The position numbers were made by a program, and so were the translations under genes. This document shows, piece after piece, positions 47,001-54,934 of a stretch of DNA of 64,000 nucleotides. Source of the DNA: ChocPot-Mid sp043804925 (lineage in GTDB: Bacteria > Bacteroidota > Ignavibacteria > Kapaibacteriales > UBA2268); contig JAZDIP010000106.1 in assembly GCA_043804925.1 (NCBI GenBank), positions 1-64,000 of the forward strand, read 5' to 3'. Below the pieces are notes generated by a model. The model was not told the DNA's origin and searched no databases. It saw only the letters and a list, made by a program, of their open reading frames with translations. Within the stretch, counting starts at the first letter, position 1. Every line of letters starts with the position of its first letter.

Positions 47001-47229
47001 ATCCGGTTATTTTTAAAGCTATTTTATTCTGTAGTTGTTTATTGAAGATATATTTCTTAATACTTCTAATGATATCTTTTGATTTGCTTGCATGACATGC
47101 AGTACCTGCACAAATGACAATTTGAGGTACTTTACCATTTGAATTTTTTACAATTTCTTCTTGTAGTTCTGTCAGTTCAGCAATAGAATTTAAAGGTTTA
47201 AGCTCTTTAAAATATAATGAATTTGGCAT
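44008..47229 (-). CDS. NuoF-GltD fusion: NADH dehydrogenase flavoprotein joined to glutamate-synthase-type FAD subunit
   Basis: 1073 residues, cytosolic. Residues 1-130: thioredoxin-like 2Fe-2S domain (Cys40, Cys45, Cys77, Cys81). 155-430: FMN/NADH domain with GRGGAGFPTGKKW (194-206) and NADEGDPGAYMDR. 480-535: 4Fe-4S site Cys484, Cys487, Cys490, Cys530 of NuoF/HydB. 560-650: GltD-type double 4Fe-4S head (CHATCPIG; VCARVCNHPCEKMCR). 665-1000: two Rossmann folds (AIIGSGPAG; VGVIGGGDSAIDAAR) for FAD and NAD(P)H, ending FAGGDVVTGPNTVVDAIAAG. It connects NADH and a second nucleotide site; electron bifurcation or transhydrogenation (Nfn/Stn-like) is plausible. Confidence 0.92.
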   Translation of the reverse strand: MPNSLYFKELKPLNSIAELTELQEEIVKNSNGKVPQIVICAGTACHASKSKDIIRSIKKYIFNKQLQNKIALKITGCHGFCEMGPFILTRPQGAFYHKVTTDNVSKIIDAVIGNYYEESLLYRDPKTDEVFHRQDEIPFFKNQRRDILSKNERIDPIRIYDYFANSGYLALANVLTKMKPADVIKEVQESKIRGRGGAGFPTGKKWELLAKQPNKKGKYLVCNADEGDPGAYMDRSVLEGNPHSIIEGMIIGAYATGATEGIVYVRDEYPLAIKHLIIALRQAEDLGLLGKKILGTKFSFNIRIVRGAGAFVCGEETALMKSVEGHMGEPRQRPPFPVEKGIFGKPTAINNVETWANIPSIILKGGSEYAKVGTEKSTGTKIFSLVGKIKNTGLVEVPMGITIKEIVYDIGGGSSADTKIKAVQTGGPSGGCIPVSKFNIPIDYDSLAEAGSMMGSGGMIVMDERTCMVDVAKFFMNFLKDESCGKCFTCRKGTQRMWELLDDITKGHGSMEKLQLLEDLAYVVKDTTMCGLGQTAANPVLSTLKYFRHEYIDHIKNKRCKAGVCKELVGAPCHATCPIGTEAWKYIAHIARGEYEQAYLTIREANPFPSVCARVCNHPCEKMCRAGDYTGQPIAIRALKRFITDRIDPAIYKPKRNGTNSNRKSQIAIIGSGPAGLTAAHKLSLQGYKVTVFEKDSEAGGMLISGIPAYRLPRDVIRKEIDCLIDDNIELVCNTALGRDITIDYLLNSGYKAVFLAMGAHKSKLLNIEGEELEGVYPAIQFLKSFNLEGKNLAKGKVGVIGGGDSAIDAARVSLRQKGVESVTVLYRRTRQEMPALSHEVDAAIEEGVRLETLMTPLSIKSEKGKIAGVEFIRNKLGEVDESGRRTPVPVPDSEEVFQFDTLIITIGDTPDVGYISYMGIETNKWGSLVVNEDTLTTNRMGVFAGGDVVTGPNTVVDAIAAGKRVAIMIDRYINGQDLNQPVPKQFPKDYIPPIETGEETDLEAQRIKLPVIPVKQRITTLDEVETTLTEADAKKEALRCLRCDLDFTYKLQERVKEIEIEFSEKEGAVVNG

Positions 47230-47270
47230 TTAGCAACTCCTTGAATAGATTTGTTAATTTTTTAGATTAT

Positions 47271-48113
47271 TCATTTATTAAATTCTAAATCCAGCAAATG
47301 TCCGGGACACCCTTTTTTGGGACAAATCTGAATAATACCACCGTCTTTTACTTTCATCGGTACCATTGTTTCTCCGCAATCAGGACAATTTAATCCATGG
47401 GTTAATTCAACATGACAATGAGGACAGAATATATTTACTATATAATCCTCGGGAATCTTATGTTCTGATTTAATATTATGGCTTCCGTAGATGGGAGAAA
47501 GCCAAAGTGAACCGTGCCTTCGTTTGAAAGAAGCTGTGAGTCTGATAGAAGGTTGACCATCTATCAAAACTTCCGGATCCATCAAATCATGGTTACATGC
47601 TTTACAGCTAACATTTAGAGAAAATGATTCCTGAGATATTGTCGTATCTTTAGTAAATCCAATCTCAGCATCATACAGTATTTTTTTAATGTCAGTAGTT
47701 TTAACCTTTGAAATATAATGCCCGTCGCAAACAACAACAGGACCTAATGCACATGCTCCAAGACAAGTAACTGTCTCATAAGAAAATTTCTTGTCGGGAG
47801 TAGTTTTTCCCGGAGCTATTCCAAGGTGCTTTTGGACATGTTCTGCTATGGTTTGACCACCTCTAACATGACAGGCAGTACCAAGGCATACCGTTATGTG
47901 ATGCTTTCCCTTAGGTTCAAATGTGAAAGATTTGTAAAAAGTAGCAACTCCATAAATATCAACAAGTGATTTATTTGTTTCCTTCGCAACCTGCATGAGT
48001 GCTTCCTGTGGTAGATAGCTGTATTTTGATTGAATGTCCTGAAGGATAGAAATAATGCCGTTGCCATTATTTTTATGGTTTTTGATTATAGAATCAACAT
48101 TAACATTCGCCAT
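47271..48113 (-). CDS. NuoE-like 2Fe-2S subunit with extra zinc-ribbon tail
   Basis: 280 residues against about 160 for a normal NuoE. Residues 1-150 are the thioredoxin-like NuoE fold with 2Fe-2S ligands Cys76, Cys81, Cys117, Cys121 (TVCLGTACHVRGG; CLGACALGP). Residues 165-280 form an additional domain with CKAC, CPHC, CPDCGETM and CPKKGCPGH, probably one or two zinc ribbons. First gene of the operon, 41 bp before the NuoF-GltD fusion. It passes electrons to NuoF in complex I-like and hydrogenase complexes. Confidence 0.9.
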   Translation of the reverse strand: MANVNVDSIIKNHKNNGNGIISILQDIQSKYSYLPQEALMQVAKETNKSLVDIYGVATFYKSFTFEPKGKHHITVCLGTACHVRGGQTIAEHVQKHLGIAPGKTTPDKKFSYETVTCLGACALGPVVVCDGHYISKVKTTDIKKILYDAEIGFTKDTTISQESFSLNVSCKACNHDLMDPEVLIDGQPSIRLTASFKRRHGSLWLSPIYGSHNIKSEHKIPEDYIVNIFCPHCHVELTHGLNCPDCGETMVPMKVKDGGIIQICPKKGCPGHLLDLEFNK

Positions 48114-48205
48114 ACAATATTCCTATTAATTACAAAATAAATTTTTATTATTATTTTTTATTTGCAAAAAAATTGAAGTTTAAATAGCACAAAAAATTTT
48201 AAATA

Positions 48206-48213
48206 CAAAAATA
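48206..48213 (-). promoter_or_regulatory. Candidate -7 element for the redox operon
   Basis: On the minus strand TATTTTTG fits TAnnTTTG about 90 bp before the nuoE-like ATG. The surrounding DNA is highly AT-rich, so a chance match is possible. Confidence 0.25.
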
Positions 48214-48379
48214 TTTTTTTAATTTATAAACAATATGTTGTTTTTAAAAAGTTGTTTAGGAGTGGCTAAATTGGTATAACCCATATAAATATTATCAGTT
48301 TTTTTTGAATTCGAGAGCTATTCTCAGAAAATAAATAAATTTAGTGCCTTCCTTTAAAATAATTTTTTCTTTCAGTTAT

Positions 48380-49237
48380 TTAATGACACCCTCTGACAAC
48401 TCTTGGGATATTGTTAAAATCATTGAAAAACGTTAAGGTAACAACTTGTCCTGAAAAAATATTTTCAATGTGTTGTCTTTGATTATAACCCATTTCGCAA
48501 TAGAATCTGCCTTCTTTTTTGAGTAATTCCGGAAATATGCGGCTGAACCGCCTATAATATGTTAAGCCATCGGAACCATCTGTCAAAGCTTCTTTCGGTT
48601 CGTGATTTTTTATTTCATCATCAAGTTGATTATATTCATCGAGAGGGATATATGGCGGATTTGATACTATAATATCAAATTTTTCATTAGTCGGAATTTC
48701 TTTTAAAATATCACATTGATTGAAACTGATATTCCTGATAGCAAGATTAGTCCCATTATTTTTCGCTGTCAATAAAGCAAAATAAGAACTGTCAATAGCT
48801 AAAACATCAGACTGTTGAAAATTTTTTGCCAGATTCAAAGCTATACAACCTGAACCGGTACCAATATCCAAAATTTTTATTTTTTTGTACTTATTTGGAT
48901 AATCATTCAAAACACAATTCACCAACAATTCGGTTTCAGGCCTTGGTATCATTACAGTATCGTTTACCATTATTTCTGTATCGAGGAAAGTAGTTTTTCC
49001 GAGAACATATTGCAATGGTTCACCTGATACTCTTTTTAAAACCATATTGCGGATGTTTTTCAGTTCCAAATCGTTCAATGGTTTGTCATGCTTAGTATAA
49101 ATATCAATTCTTGAAATATTAAGAACTGAACAAAGTATCAACTCAATATTCAATCTCGCAGATTCAATACCCTTTTCTGTAAAATATCCGCTTGTCCATT
49201 TCAGGACATCTATAATAGTCCAATTCTTTTTTTCCAA
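48380..49237 (-). CDS. prmC: Peptide chain release factor N5-glutamine methyltransferase
   Basis: 285 residues, normal length. It methylates the GGQ glutamine of RF1/RF2 using S-adenosylmethionine in the cytosol. Visible: N-terminal helical domain with RISGEPLQY-like RVSGEPLQYVLGKTTF, methyltransferase motif I ILDIGTGSGCIALNLA, and the diagnostic VSNPPYIPLDEYN. It lies 74 bp behind pyrB in the same direction. Confidence 0.95.
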   Translation of the reverse strand: MEKKNWTIIDVLKWTSGYFTEKGIESARLNIELILCSVLNISRIDIYTKHDKPLNDLELKNIRNMVLKRVSGEPLQYVLGKTTFLDTEIMVNDTVMIPRPETELLVNCVLNDYPNKYKKIKILDIGTGSGCIALNLAKNFQQSDVLAIDSSYFALLTAKNNGTNLAIRNISFNQCDILKEIPTNEKFDIIVSNPPYIPLDEYNQLDDEIKNHEPKEALTDGSDGLTYYRRFSRIFPELLKKEGRFYCEMGYNQRQHIENIFSGQVVTLTFFNDFNNIPRVVRGCH

Positions 49238-49311
49238 TACAATACCATTGAATTAGTTTTCTTTTCTCAGATAATTTTATTCCACCATGAACCGCCTGAT
49301 TCATGATTATC

Positions 49312-50238
49312 TTAGTGCTTTAGACTATTGGCTAACAAAGACAACAAAGCCATCCGGATAAAAACGCCATGAGTTACTTGAGTTTGAATTAAGACATTCG
49401 GATAAGAACTCAATTCATAATCGAGTTCGATACCGTAATTGACCGGACCCGGATGCATAAGCACCAAACCGGGTTTACTGCTGAAAAGCTGGAAAGTAAC
49501 GCCATAATATTTGGTATATTCCCTAATCGAAGGAAGAATACCCGATTCCATTCTCTCCCTTTGTAAACGAAGCAAGATAACAGTATCTGCCCACTCAACG
49601 GATTCTTCGATAGTGTCGAAAAGTTTCACGTCCCAGATGTCCCTGGCTCTTGGCACTAAAGTTCCGGGACTGCAAAATCCCACTTCAGCTCCTAATATCT
49701 TTAACATAGCAACATTTGACCTTGCGACTCTGCTGTGCAAAATATCGCCGATAATACATACTTTCAAACCTTCGAGTTTTCCGAAATGCCGGTAAAGCGT
49801 AAATGTATCTAAAAGTGCCTGTGTCGGGTGTTCATGCTTGCCATCGCCTGCATTGACAATAATGCCATTGGTATTTGCCTGCAAAAACTGAGATGCACCC
49901 GAACAGTTATGCCTGACGACATAAATATCCACTCCCATGGCTTCTATTGTACGCAATGTATCAATAAGTGATTCCCCTTTTGACAAACTGCTTGTCGAGG
50001 TTTGAAAATTTATTATCTCGGCAGACAACCTTTTCGCCGCTAAGTCAAAAGATAATTTTGTTCTGGTTGAGTTTTCGAAAAAGGCAAGAGCAACTGTAAT
50101 ACCTTTTAAGTCGTCAAATTTCATTCCGGGTTTGAAATTTTCCAAAAAATATTTAGCTCTGTCGTATATTTTATAAATATCACCATAAGTCAAATCTTCG
50201 ACTTGTAAAAGATAAGGATGAGTTAATCTATCAGTCAT
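49312..50238 (-). CDS. pyrB: Aspartate carbamoyltransferase catalytic subunit
   Basis: 308 residues, normal length. It makes carbamoyl-aspartate in pyrimidine synthesis. Carbamoyl-phosphate loop FENSTRTKLSFDLA, the 80s loop with STSSLSKGES, GDGKHEHPTQALLDTF and the C-terminal HPGPVNYGIELD are all present. No pyrI regulatory gene is adjacent, as in Bacillus-type unregulated enzymes. It follows a strong terminator after the HU gene. Confidence 0.96.
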   Translation of the reverse strand: MTDRLTHPYLLQVEDLTYGDIYKIYDRAKYFLENFKPGMKFDDLKGITVALAFFENSTRTKLSFDLAAKRLSAEIINFQTSTSSLSKGESLIDTLRTIEAMGVDIYVVRHNCSGASQFLQANTNGIIVNAGDGKHEHPTQALLDTFTLYRHFGKLEGLKVCIIGDILHSRVARSNVAMLKILGAEVGFCSPGTLVPRARDIWDVKLFDTIEESVEWADTVILLRLQRERMESGILPSIREYTKYYGVTFQLFSSKPGLVLMHPGPVNYGIELDYELSSYPNVLIQTQVTHGVFIRMALLSLLANSLKH

Positions 50239-50283
50239 TTAAATCACTATTCACATATAATACAAATTAATTAATGCAAATTA

Positions 50284-50316
50284 AAAAAAAAGCCATTCAT
50301 AATGAATGGCTTTTTT
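50284..50316 (-). terminator. Strong terminator between HU gene and pyrB
   Basis: AAAAAAGCCATTCA and TGAATGGCTTTTTT form a perfect 14-bp stem with a 3-base loop. T-runs on both strands make it bidirectional; it serves the HU gene, whose stop is at 50338. Confidence 0.92.
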
Positions 50317-50337
50317 GATTTGTGCAAAAAATGCGAA

Positions 50338-50634
50338 TTACTTCTTAGCTGCTTTTTTGCCAACAGCATCTGTAAGAGCTTTGCCTGCTTTGAATTTTGG
50401 AACTTTCTTAGCGGCAATTTTCAGTGTTTCCCCGGTTCTTGGATTTTTACCTTTCCTAGCTTTTCTGTTATAAACAGAAAATGTTCCGAAACCGATTAAT
50501 GTTACATTTGTTCCTTTTTTCAACGATTTTGAAATCGCATCAAAAGTACTTCTTACTGCCTTGTCTGCATCAACCTTGGTTAGACCGGTTTCTTTTGCAA
50601 CTTCAGCAATCAGTTGTGCTTTGTTTAAGCCCAT
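50338..50634 (-). CDS. HU-family DNA-binding protein
   Basis: 98 residues, typical of HU/IHF beta-arm proteins. It opens MGLNKAQLIAEVAKETGLTK, contains the conserved IGFGTFSVYNRKARKGKNPR and TGE of the DNA-binding arm, and ends in a short lysine tail (GKKAAKK). It bends and compacts DNA in the nucleoid. A strong SD (AAAGGGGG) precedes the ATG, suiting high expression. It is monocistronic, with a strong terminator. Confidence 0.95.
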   Translation of the reverse strand: MGLNKAQLIAEVAKETGLTKVDADKAVRSTFDAISKSLKKGTNVTLIGFGTFSVYNRKARKGKNPRTGETLKIAAKKVPKFKAGKALTDAVGKKAAKK

Positions 50635-50894
50635 TTAAACCCCCTTTTTATTTTGTAGTAAAATAAATTAATTGGAAGAAAAAAAAATTAACTACAGTGC
50701 AAAACTATAGCATTTAATCAAGCTTTGCAAGTTTTTTTTTTTAAAAAATACTGATTTTTACTACTTTTTTAATAATTTATTTGTAAATATTACAACTTTT
50801 GCCCTATTCATCAGGGTTTTCAGTGATTTTCAAATAATTACCATATTTTTTCAGATTTATGAAAAGTTTATTTTAGCAAGTAATAATCAGGATT

Positions 50895-51500
50895 TTAAGT
50901 TTTTAATTCTTCTTTTGGTGAGTTATTTGGTAAAAAGTATTCTATTCCTGTCCATACCGATAAAATTACTATTAATAACATAGCGAAATATATTATGTCC
51001 GAAAAAAGTAAAGTTTCAATTTTGTCTGCTGTCGTTCCCAAAACCTTTTCAGTGAATGTTACTGTTTCTTTCAGTAAAAGCAACAGAAGAATGAAAGCAA
51101 TAAATATCATTTGTAATGTCGTTTTCCATTTTGCAGCTAAAGAAGTTTTAAACGTTTTACCCTTATTATCAAAATAAATCCTTAATAATGTCGTACCGAA
51201 ATCACGGAATACTATTATTAAAACCATCCAAAGTTCTACAATTCCCAAAAGTACGAAAGCTATGAATGCGGCAGTTGTCAAAATCTTGTCAGCCAAAGGG
51301 TCTAAAAACTTTCCAAAATTGCTCACTTCTCCATATTTTCTTGCAACCCAACCGTCAAAAAAATCAGATGCAGAGGCAAAAAAGTAAAGAATACATGCAA
51401 TTTCAACTGAACCCTTATCACCCCATACCAACAGATAGAAAAAAAAAGGTACAATTAATATTCTAATCCAGCTAATTATATTTGGAATGTTAAATTTCAT
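50895..51500 (-). CDS. pgsA: CDP-diacylglycerol-glycerol-3-phosphate 3-phosphatidyltransferase
   Basis: 201 residues, multi-spanning inner-membrane enzyme of phosphatidylglycerol synthesis. It carries the full CDP-alcohol phosphotransferase motif: Asp46-x2-Asp49-Gly-x2-Ala-Arg ... Gly63-x3-Asp67-x3-Asp71 (DFFDGWVARKYG, then GKFLDPLADK). Four to six hydrophobic segments. Of the CDP-alcohol family it most resembles PgsA by length and by the NIPNIISWIRILIVP head. Confidence 0.92.
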   Translation of the reverse strand: MKFNIPNIISWIRILIVPFFFYLLVWGDKGSVEIACILYFFASASDFFDGWVARKYGEVSNFGKFLDPLADKILTTAAFIAFVLLGIVELWMVLIIVFRDFGTTLLRIYFDNKGKTFKTSLAAKWKTTLQMIFIAFILLLLLLKETVTFTEKVLGTTADKIETLLFSDIIYFAMLLIVILSVWTGIEYFLPNNSPKEELKT

Positions 51501-51609
51501 ATAATTTTTAAAATAATTTACCTGCCGCTAAGTTTCTTGATTTTTTTGATAAATATAGTGCCGTCTTTAATTTTTAGCTGAAATTAAAACAGGGTTATTT
51601 AATATAAAT

Positions 51610-52011
51610 TTAAAGATTTTTATATTCTTTAAACATGCATTTATCCTGAATAAATTCTATTCCATGGGATTCTGCAAGCTTTTTTGCTTCATCATTCATT
51701 ATGCCTTCCTGAAGCCAAATAAGGTCAATATCCCCTCTTTGCTTTTTTCTTTCTACTGCTTCTTCTACTATTTCCAGAACCTGACCCGATGGTCTGAATA
51801 CATTTAAAATATCTATATCATCTTCTATATCTAAAATATTTTTATATGATTTCTGTCCGGCTATCTCTTTTGCTCCGGGATTAACAGGAATGATATTGTA
51901 TCCTTGGCTTAACAGAAAGGCAGGCACATAATGTGATGGCTTTACATCATTGGTTGACATCCCAAAAACTGCAATTGTCTTGTACTTTTCAAAAATTTCA
52001 CTTATCGTCAT
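51610..52011 (-). CDS. CoA-binding (YccU-type) Rossmann protein
   Basis: 133 residues from the ATG at 52011; AAAGGAAG lies 7 bases before it, while the longer TTG start at 52026 would sit upstream of that site. Single CoA-binding Rossmann domain: IAVFGMSTNDVKPSHYVPAF, PVNPGAKEIAGQKSYKNI, VFRPSGQVLEIVEEAVERK, DLIWLQEGIMNDEA. It is similar to the N-terminal domain of succinyl-CoA synthetase alpha but lacks the catalytic half. Physiological role unknown. Confidence 0.9.
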   Translation of the reverse strand: MTISEIFEKYKTIAVFGMSTNDVKPSHYVPAFLLSQGYNIIPVNPGAKEIAGQKSYKNILDIEDDIDILNVFRPSGQVLEIVEEAVERKKQRGDIDLIWLQEGIMNDEAKKLAESHGIEFIQDKCMFKEYKNL

Positions 52012-52220
52012 TTTGCTTCCTTTCAATTAAAAAATTCACTATTACTCTCAATTTAAAAAATTTTATTCTAAACATTAAGTTTTATCGTCAAAAGCAAATT
52101 TAATAAATTAAAAATACTTTGCTATAAAAATCTTTATGCTTAATATTCAGCACATGTTAAGATAGAATCATTCGAGGTAAAATTTTTACAAACAATCAAT
52201 CCAAATTGGAATATTTTTTA

Positions 52221-52835
52221 TCACTTTAATTTGTACGAGACAAGAGTACAAGTCCAATTCTTACGAGGACCAAGAATACCAGAAACCAAACCAACTCCTT
52301 TACAGTAATAACTGTCAGAATAATAATTTTCCGGCATATTTGAATATCTGATACATGCGAAAGTTCCGGCTGATGTTTTTATTGTTTTACTGCCTGAGCA
52401 AATCAGTTGGTCATATGTACTAGTGTCAACCCAGCCAATCTTGAAATAATTTGAATATTTACGGATGTAAATACCGGAATCATTTTCACACTGTGCAACC
52501 AAAACAATCCCATCCTTCTCTTTGATATAACCATGAAAGGTAGTATCAATATAAGTGCCATCAGTTGAGGTTGCTATAGCCCGCGTAATAAAAACATCAG
52601 AAATTTTAACAGAAGAATCCGGAAAAAGCACGGGTATTGATTTTTTTTGGGTTATTAACAAGTCCCAACGGAAATCACCGCTGTCATTTTTTACTTTGTA
52701 ATTCCAGGTATTTCCTACGTCTAAAGGAATGATGTCCCCGTTATTAGTGTCTTTCAGCTTGTTATCATCTGAATTTTTCCCACAACCAAGCATTGTGAAA
52801 ATTAGTGCAAGAACAATTATCGAAATGTTTTTCAT
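52221..52835 (-). CDS. Lipoprotein of unknown function
   Basis: 204 residues from the third-codon ATG at 52835; GAGGAG directly abuts the first ATG (52841), so the second is better spaced. Lipobox IFTMLGC. The mature head (IIPLDVGNTWNYKVKND) matches the 37943-38743 lipoprotein type. It has later paired cysteines (CENDSG, LICSGS, FACIRYS, SYYCKGVG, WTCTLV). Expected in the outer membrane or facing the periplasm. Function unknown. Confidence 0.75.
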   Translation of the reverse strand: MKNISIIVLALIFTMLGCGKNSDDNKLKDTNNGDIIPLDVGNTWNYKVKNDSGDFRWDLLITQKKSIPVLFPDSSVKISDVFITRAIATSTDGTYIDTTFHGYIKEKDGIVLVAQCENDSGIYIRKYSNYFKIGWVDTSTYDQLICSGSKTIKTSAGTFACIRYSNMPENYYSDSYYCKGVGLVSGILGPRKNWTCTLVSYKLK

Positions 52836-52972
52836 AATCATCTCCTCATTTAAACAAATAAAATCATTATTAAGTTTATATTATTTTGTAACTTAATAAA
52901 TAAAATATTTTAAAGCAAATTAATGATTCATTTATTTGTTTTAAAGATAAGAAGTTGGATTATCTACAATAA

Positions 52973-53020
52973 TACATTCTTCATTTTACATTCTTCATTT
53001 TACATTTTACATTCTACATT
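52973..53020. repeat. TTCATTTTACA short tandem repeat reaching the nadC stop codon
   Basis: Units TACATTCTTCATTT / TACATTCTTCATTT / TACATTT / TACATTC / TACATT. The tract ends at the nadC stop codon (53019-53021). Confidence 0.75.
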
Positions 53021-53912
53021 AAAAACGGCTAAACTCCAAATGAATATTCGATCCCTTTACGCTGTGAGTTAAAGCTCCTGATGAAATAGCATTTACCCCT
53101 GTTTTAACGTATTCTCCGAGATTACTCAGATTTATTCCTCCTGATGCTTCGATAAAAACATCTTCTCCTGCATTATCTCTAATGTATTCTACCATCTTAG
53201 ATATAGTTGAAGGACTCATATTGTCGAGTAAAAAGCCATCTACTCCTATTTCCAATGCTTCATTAATTTCTTCTTTATTTTCAACTTCAATTTCGATTTT
53301 TAAATTTTTTGGATTATTATTTCTAAGCATCTCAATTGCTTGTTTTATACCACCTGCCGCTTTAATATGATTATCCTTAATTAATATACCGGAAGACAAA
53401 TCCAGACGGTGATTGAAACCACCTCCGACAGTTACGGCATACTTTTCAAATAATCTCAGTCCGGGAGTGGTTTTCCTCGTATCAAGAATCTTGACATTAT
53501 AGGGCTTTGCTATCTCAGCATATTTATTTGTCAATGTCGCTATTCCGCAAAGCCGTTGCAGTAAATTAAGCATTACCCTTTCGTGAGAGAGGATAATATC
53601 TGTTCTGCCTTTTATCACTGCAATTATTTCACCATTTTTAACCTTGTCCCCGTCTTTGAATTTCAGGTCAATTTGACTATTCCCGTCAAAGAAATACTCT
53701 AATGTTTGCTCTCCTGCAAAAATTAAATCTTCTTCTGCCTGCAAAAAAGCAGTTATGGAGTTATGAGTTGTGGGTTGAGGGTTGTTTAATGTATTTGAAA
53801 AAATCGCATTAGTTGTTGCATCACCATCGGGCATATCCTCGGCAAGAAATTCATTAATCTTTTTGATAATGTATTCCTCAGGCAGTTTCTTTATTTGTTC
53901 ATATTCTATCAT
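53019..53912 (-). CDS. nadC: Nicotinate-nucleotide pyrophosphorylase (carboxylating)
   Basis: 297 residues. It converts quinolinate and PRPP to nicotinate mononucleotide in de novo NAD synthesis. Motifs: LAEDMPDGDATTNAIF, MLNLLQRLCGIATLTNKYAE, ILDTRKTTPGLRLFEKYAV, VGGGFNHRLDLSSGILIKDN, VDGFLLDNMSP, FIEASGGINLSNL. About 13 residues (LNNPQPTTHNSIT) interrupt the usual N-terminal domain after the 'NAIF' strand; they are coded by an AT-rich repeat-like stretch, 53757-53800. It overlaps the nadA stop by 4 bp. Confidence 0.96.
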   Translation of the reverse strand: MIEYEQIKKLPEEYIIKKINEFLAEDMPDGDATTNAIFSNTLNNPQPTTHNSITAFLQAEEDLIFAGEQTLEYFFDGNSQIDLKFKDGDKVKNGEIIAVIKGRTDIILSHERVMLNLLQRLCGIATLTNKYAEIAKPYNVKILDTRKTTPGLRLFEKYAVTVGGGFNHRLDLSSGILIKDNHIKAAGGIKQAIEMLRNNNPKNLKIEIEVENKEEINEALEIGVDGFLLDNMSPSTISKMVEYIRDNAGEDVFIEASGGINLSNLGEYVKTGVNAISSGALTHSVKGSNIHLEFSRF

Positions 53913-54829
53913 GAAAGCTCCAGCATCCTCTCAATTGGTTTTAATGCTCTTAATCTCAAATTTTCTTCAATATGAATTTGCGGTTCCATTTTCTCAAGTG
54001 CAGATATAATTTTATCAACTGTATTCAGCTTCATATAAGGGCAGTTATTACAACTGCATCCATCGAGATTTGGTACTGTATAAAAAGATTTGCCTTCTGT
54101 CTTTAACTCTAATTGATGAATTATTCCGGGTTCAGTTAGTATGATAAATTCCTTAGAATTTGAATTAACTGCTTGTTTTATTATTCCTGAAGTTGAACCA
54201 ATAAAATCTGCATACGCCAAAATATTTTCGGGACATTCAGGATGTGCAAGGACTTTTGCATCAGGATATTTGTTCATCAGATTAATCAGTTCAAGTTCCG
54301 AAAAAACAGTATGAACTTCGCATGACCCATCCCACAAAACCATATCCCTTCCGGTTTTTTTAATTACATGTTTCCCTAAATATTTGTCAGGAGCAAATAA
54401 AATCTTTTCGTCTTTTGGGAGAGAATTTACTATTTTTTCAGCATTGGAAGAAGTACAGATAATATCAGACATCGCCTTGACCTGTGTGGAGCAGTTAATG
54501 TATGATATGACAGTATGACCGGGATGTGCATCAATCCATTCTTTAAATTTGTCGGCAGGAGTATTGTCAGCAAGCGAACATCCGGCATTCATATCAGGCA
54601 GCAAAACTACTTTTGTAGGATTTAAAATCTTTGCAGTCTCAGCCATAAAATGTACACCCGCAAAAACAATGACATCTGCTTCTGTCTTTTTAGCCGCTTG
54701 TGCAAGAGCAAGTGAATCACCCAAAAAATCCGCTATGTCCTGTATTTCCGATTCCTGATAATAATGAGCAAGAATTATAGCATTCTTCTCTTTTTTCAAT
54801 CTATTTATTTTATCGATTTTTGATTCCAT
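53909..54829 (-). CDS. nadA: Quinolinate synthase
   Basis: 306 residues, the usual NadA length. It condenses iminoaspartate with dihydroxyacetone phosphate at an oxygen-sensitive 4Fe-4S cluster. The three ligand cysteines fall in YINCSTQVKA, AHPECPENILA and CSCNNCPYMKLN; substrate residues AHYYQESEIQDIADFLGDSL and FAGVHFMAET are present. Upstream gene of nadC with a 4-bp overlap. No nadB is seen in the window. Confidence 0.97.
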   Translation of the reverse strand: MESKIDKINRLKKEKNAIILAHYYQESEIQDIADFLGDSLALAQAAKKTEADVIVFAGVHFMAETAKILNPTKVVLLPDMNAGCSLADNTPADKFKEWIDAHPGHTVISYINCSTQVKAMSDIICTSSNAEKIVNSLPKDEKILFAPDKYLGKHVIKKTGRDMVLWDGSCEVHTVFSELELINLMNKYPDAKVLAHPECPENILAYADFIGSTSGIIKQAVNSNSKEFIILTEPGIIHQLELKTEGKSFYTVPNLDGCSCNNCPYMKLNTVDKIISALEKMEPQIHIEENLRLRALKPIERMLELS

Positions 54830-54891
54830 GTTTCAAATATATTACTCTTTTAATTATTTATCAATTAATTAACGAATGATAATATCAATAA

Positions 54892-54931
54892 TTATTCATA
54901 ATTCGTAATTCATAATTAGTAATTAGTAATT
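54892..54931. repeat. Short tandem repeat of TAATTCA/TAATTAG units
   Basis: TATTCATAATTCGTAATTCA followed by TAATTAGTAATTAGTAATTG: degenerate 8-10 bp units between nadA and the restriction-modification remnant. Confidence 0.65.
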
Positions 54932-54934
54932 GTT

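Noticed and set aside
43199..48113. [FeFe]- or [NiFe]-hydrogenase operon
   Set aside because: NuoE/NuoF/HoxU-like diaphorase parts are present but no H-cluster or NiFe catalytic subunit, and the fused and last genes are GltD- and GltB-like.
48241..48300. Segment with GGAGTGGCTAAATTGG as a possible tRNA
   Set aside because: No acceptor or T-arm can be paired and no anticodon stem.
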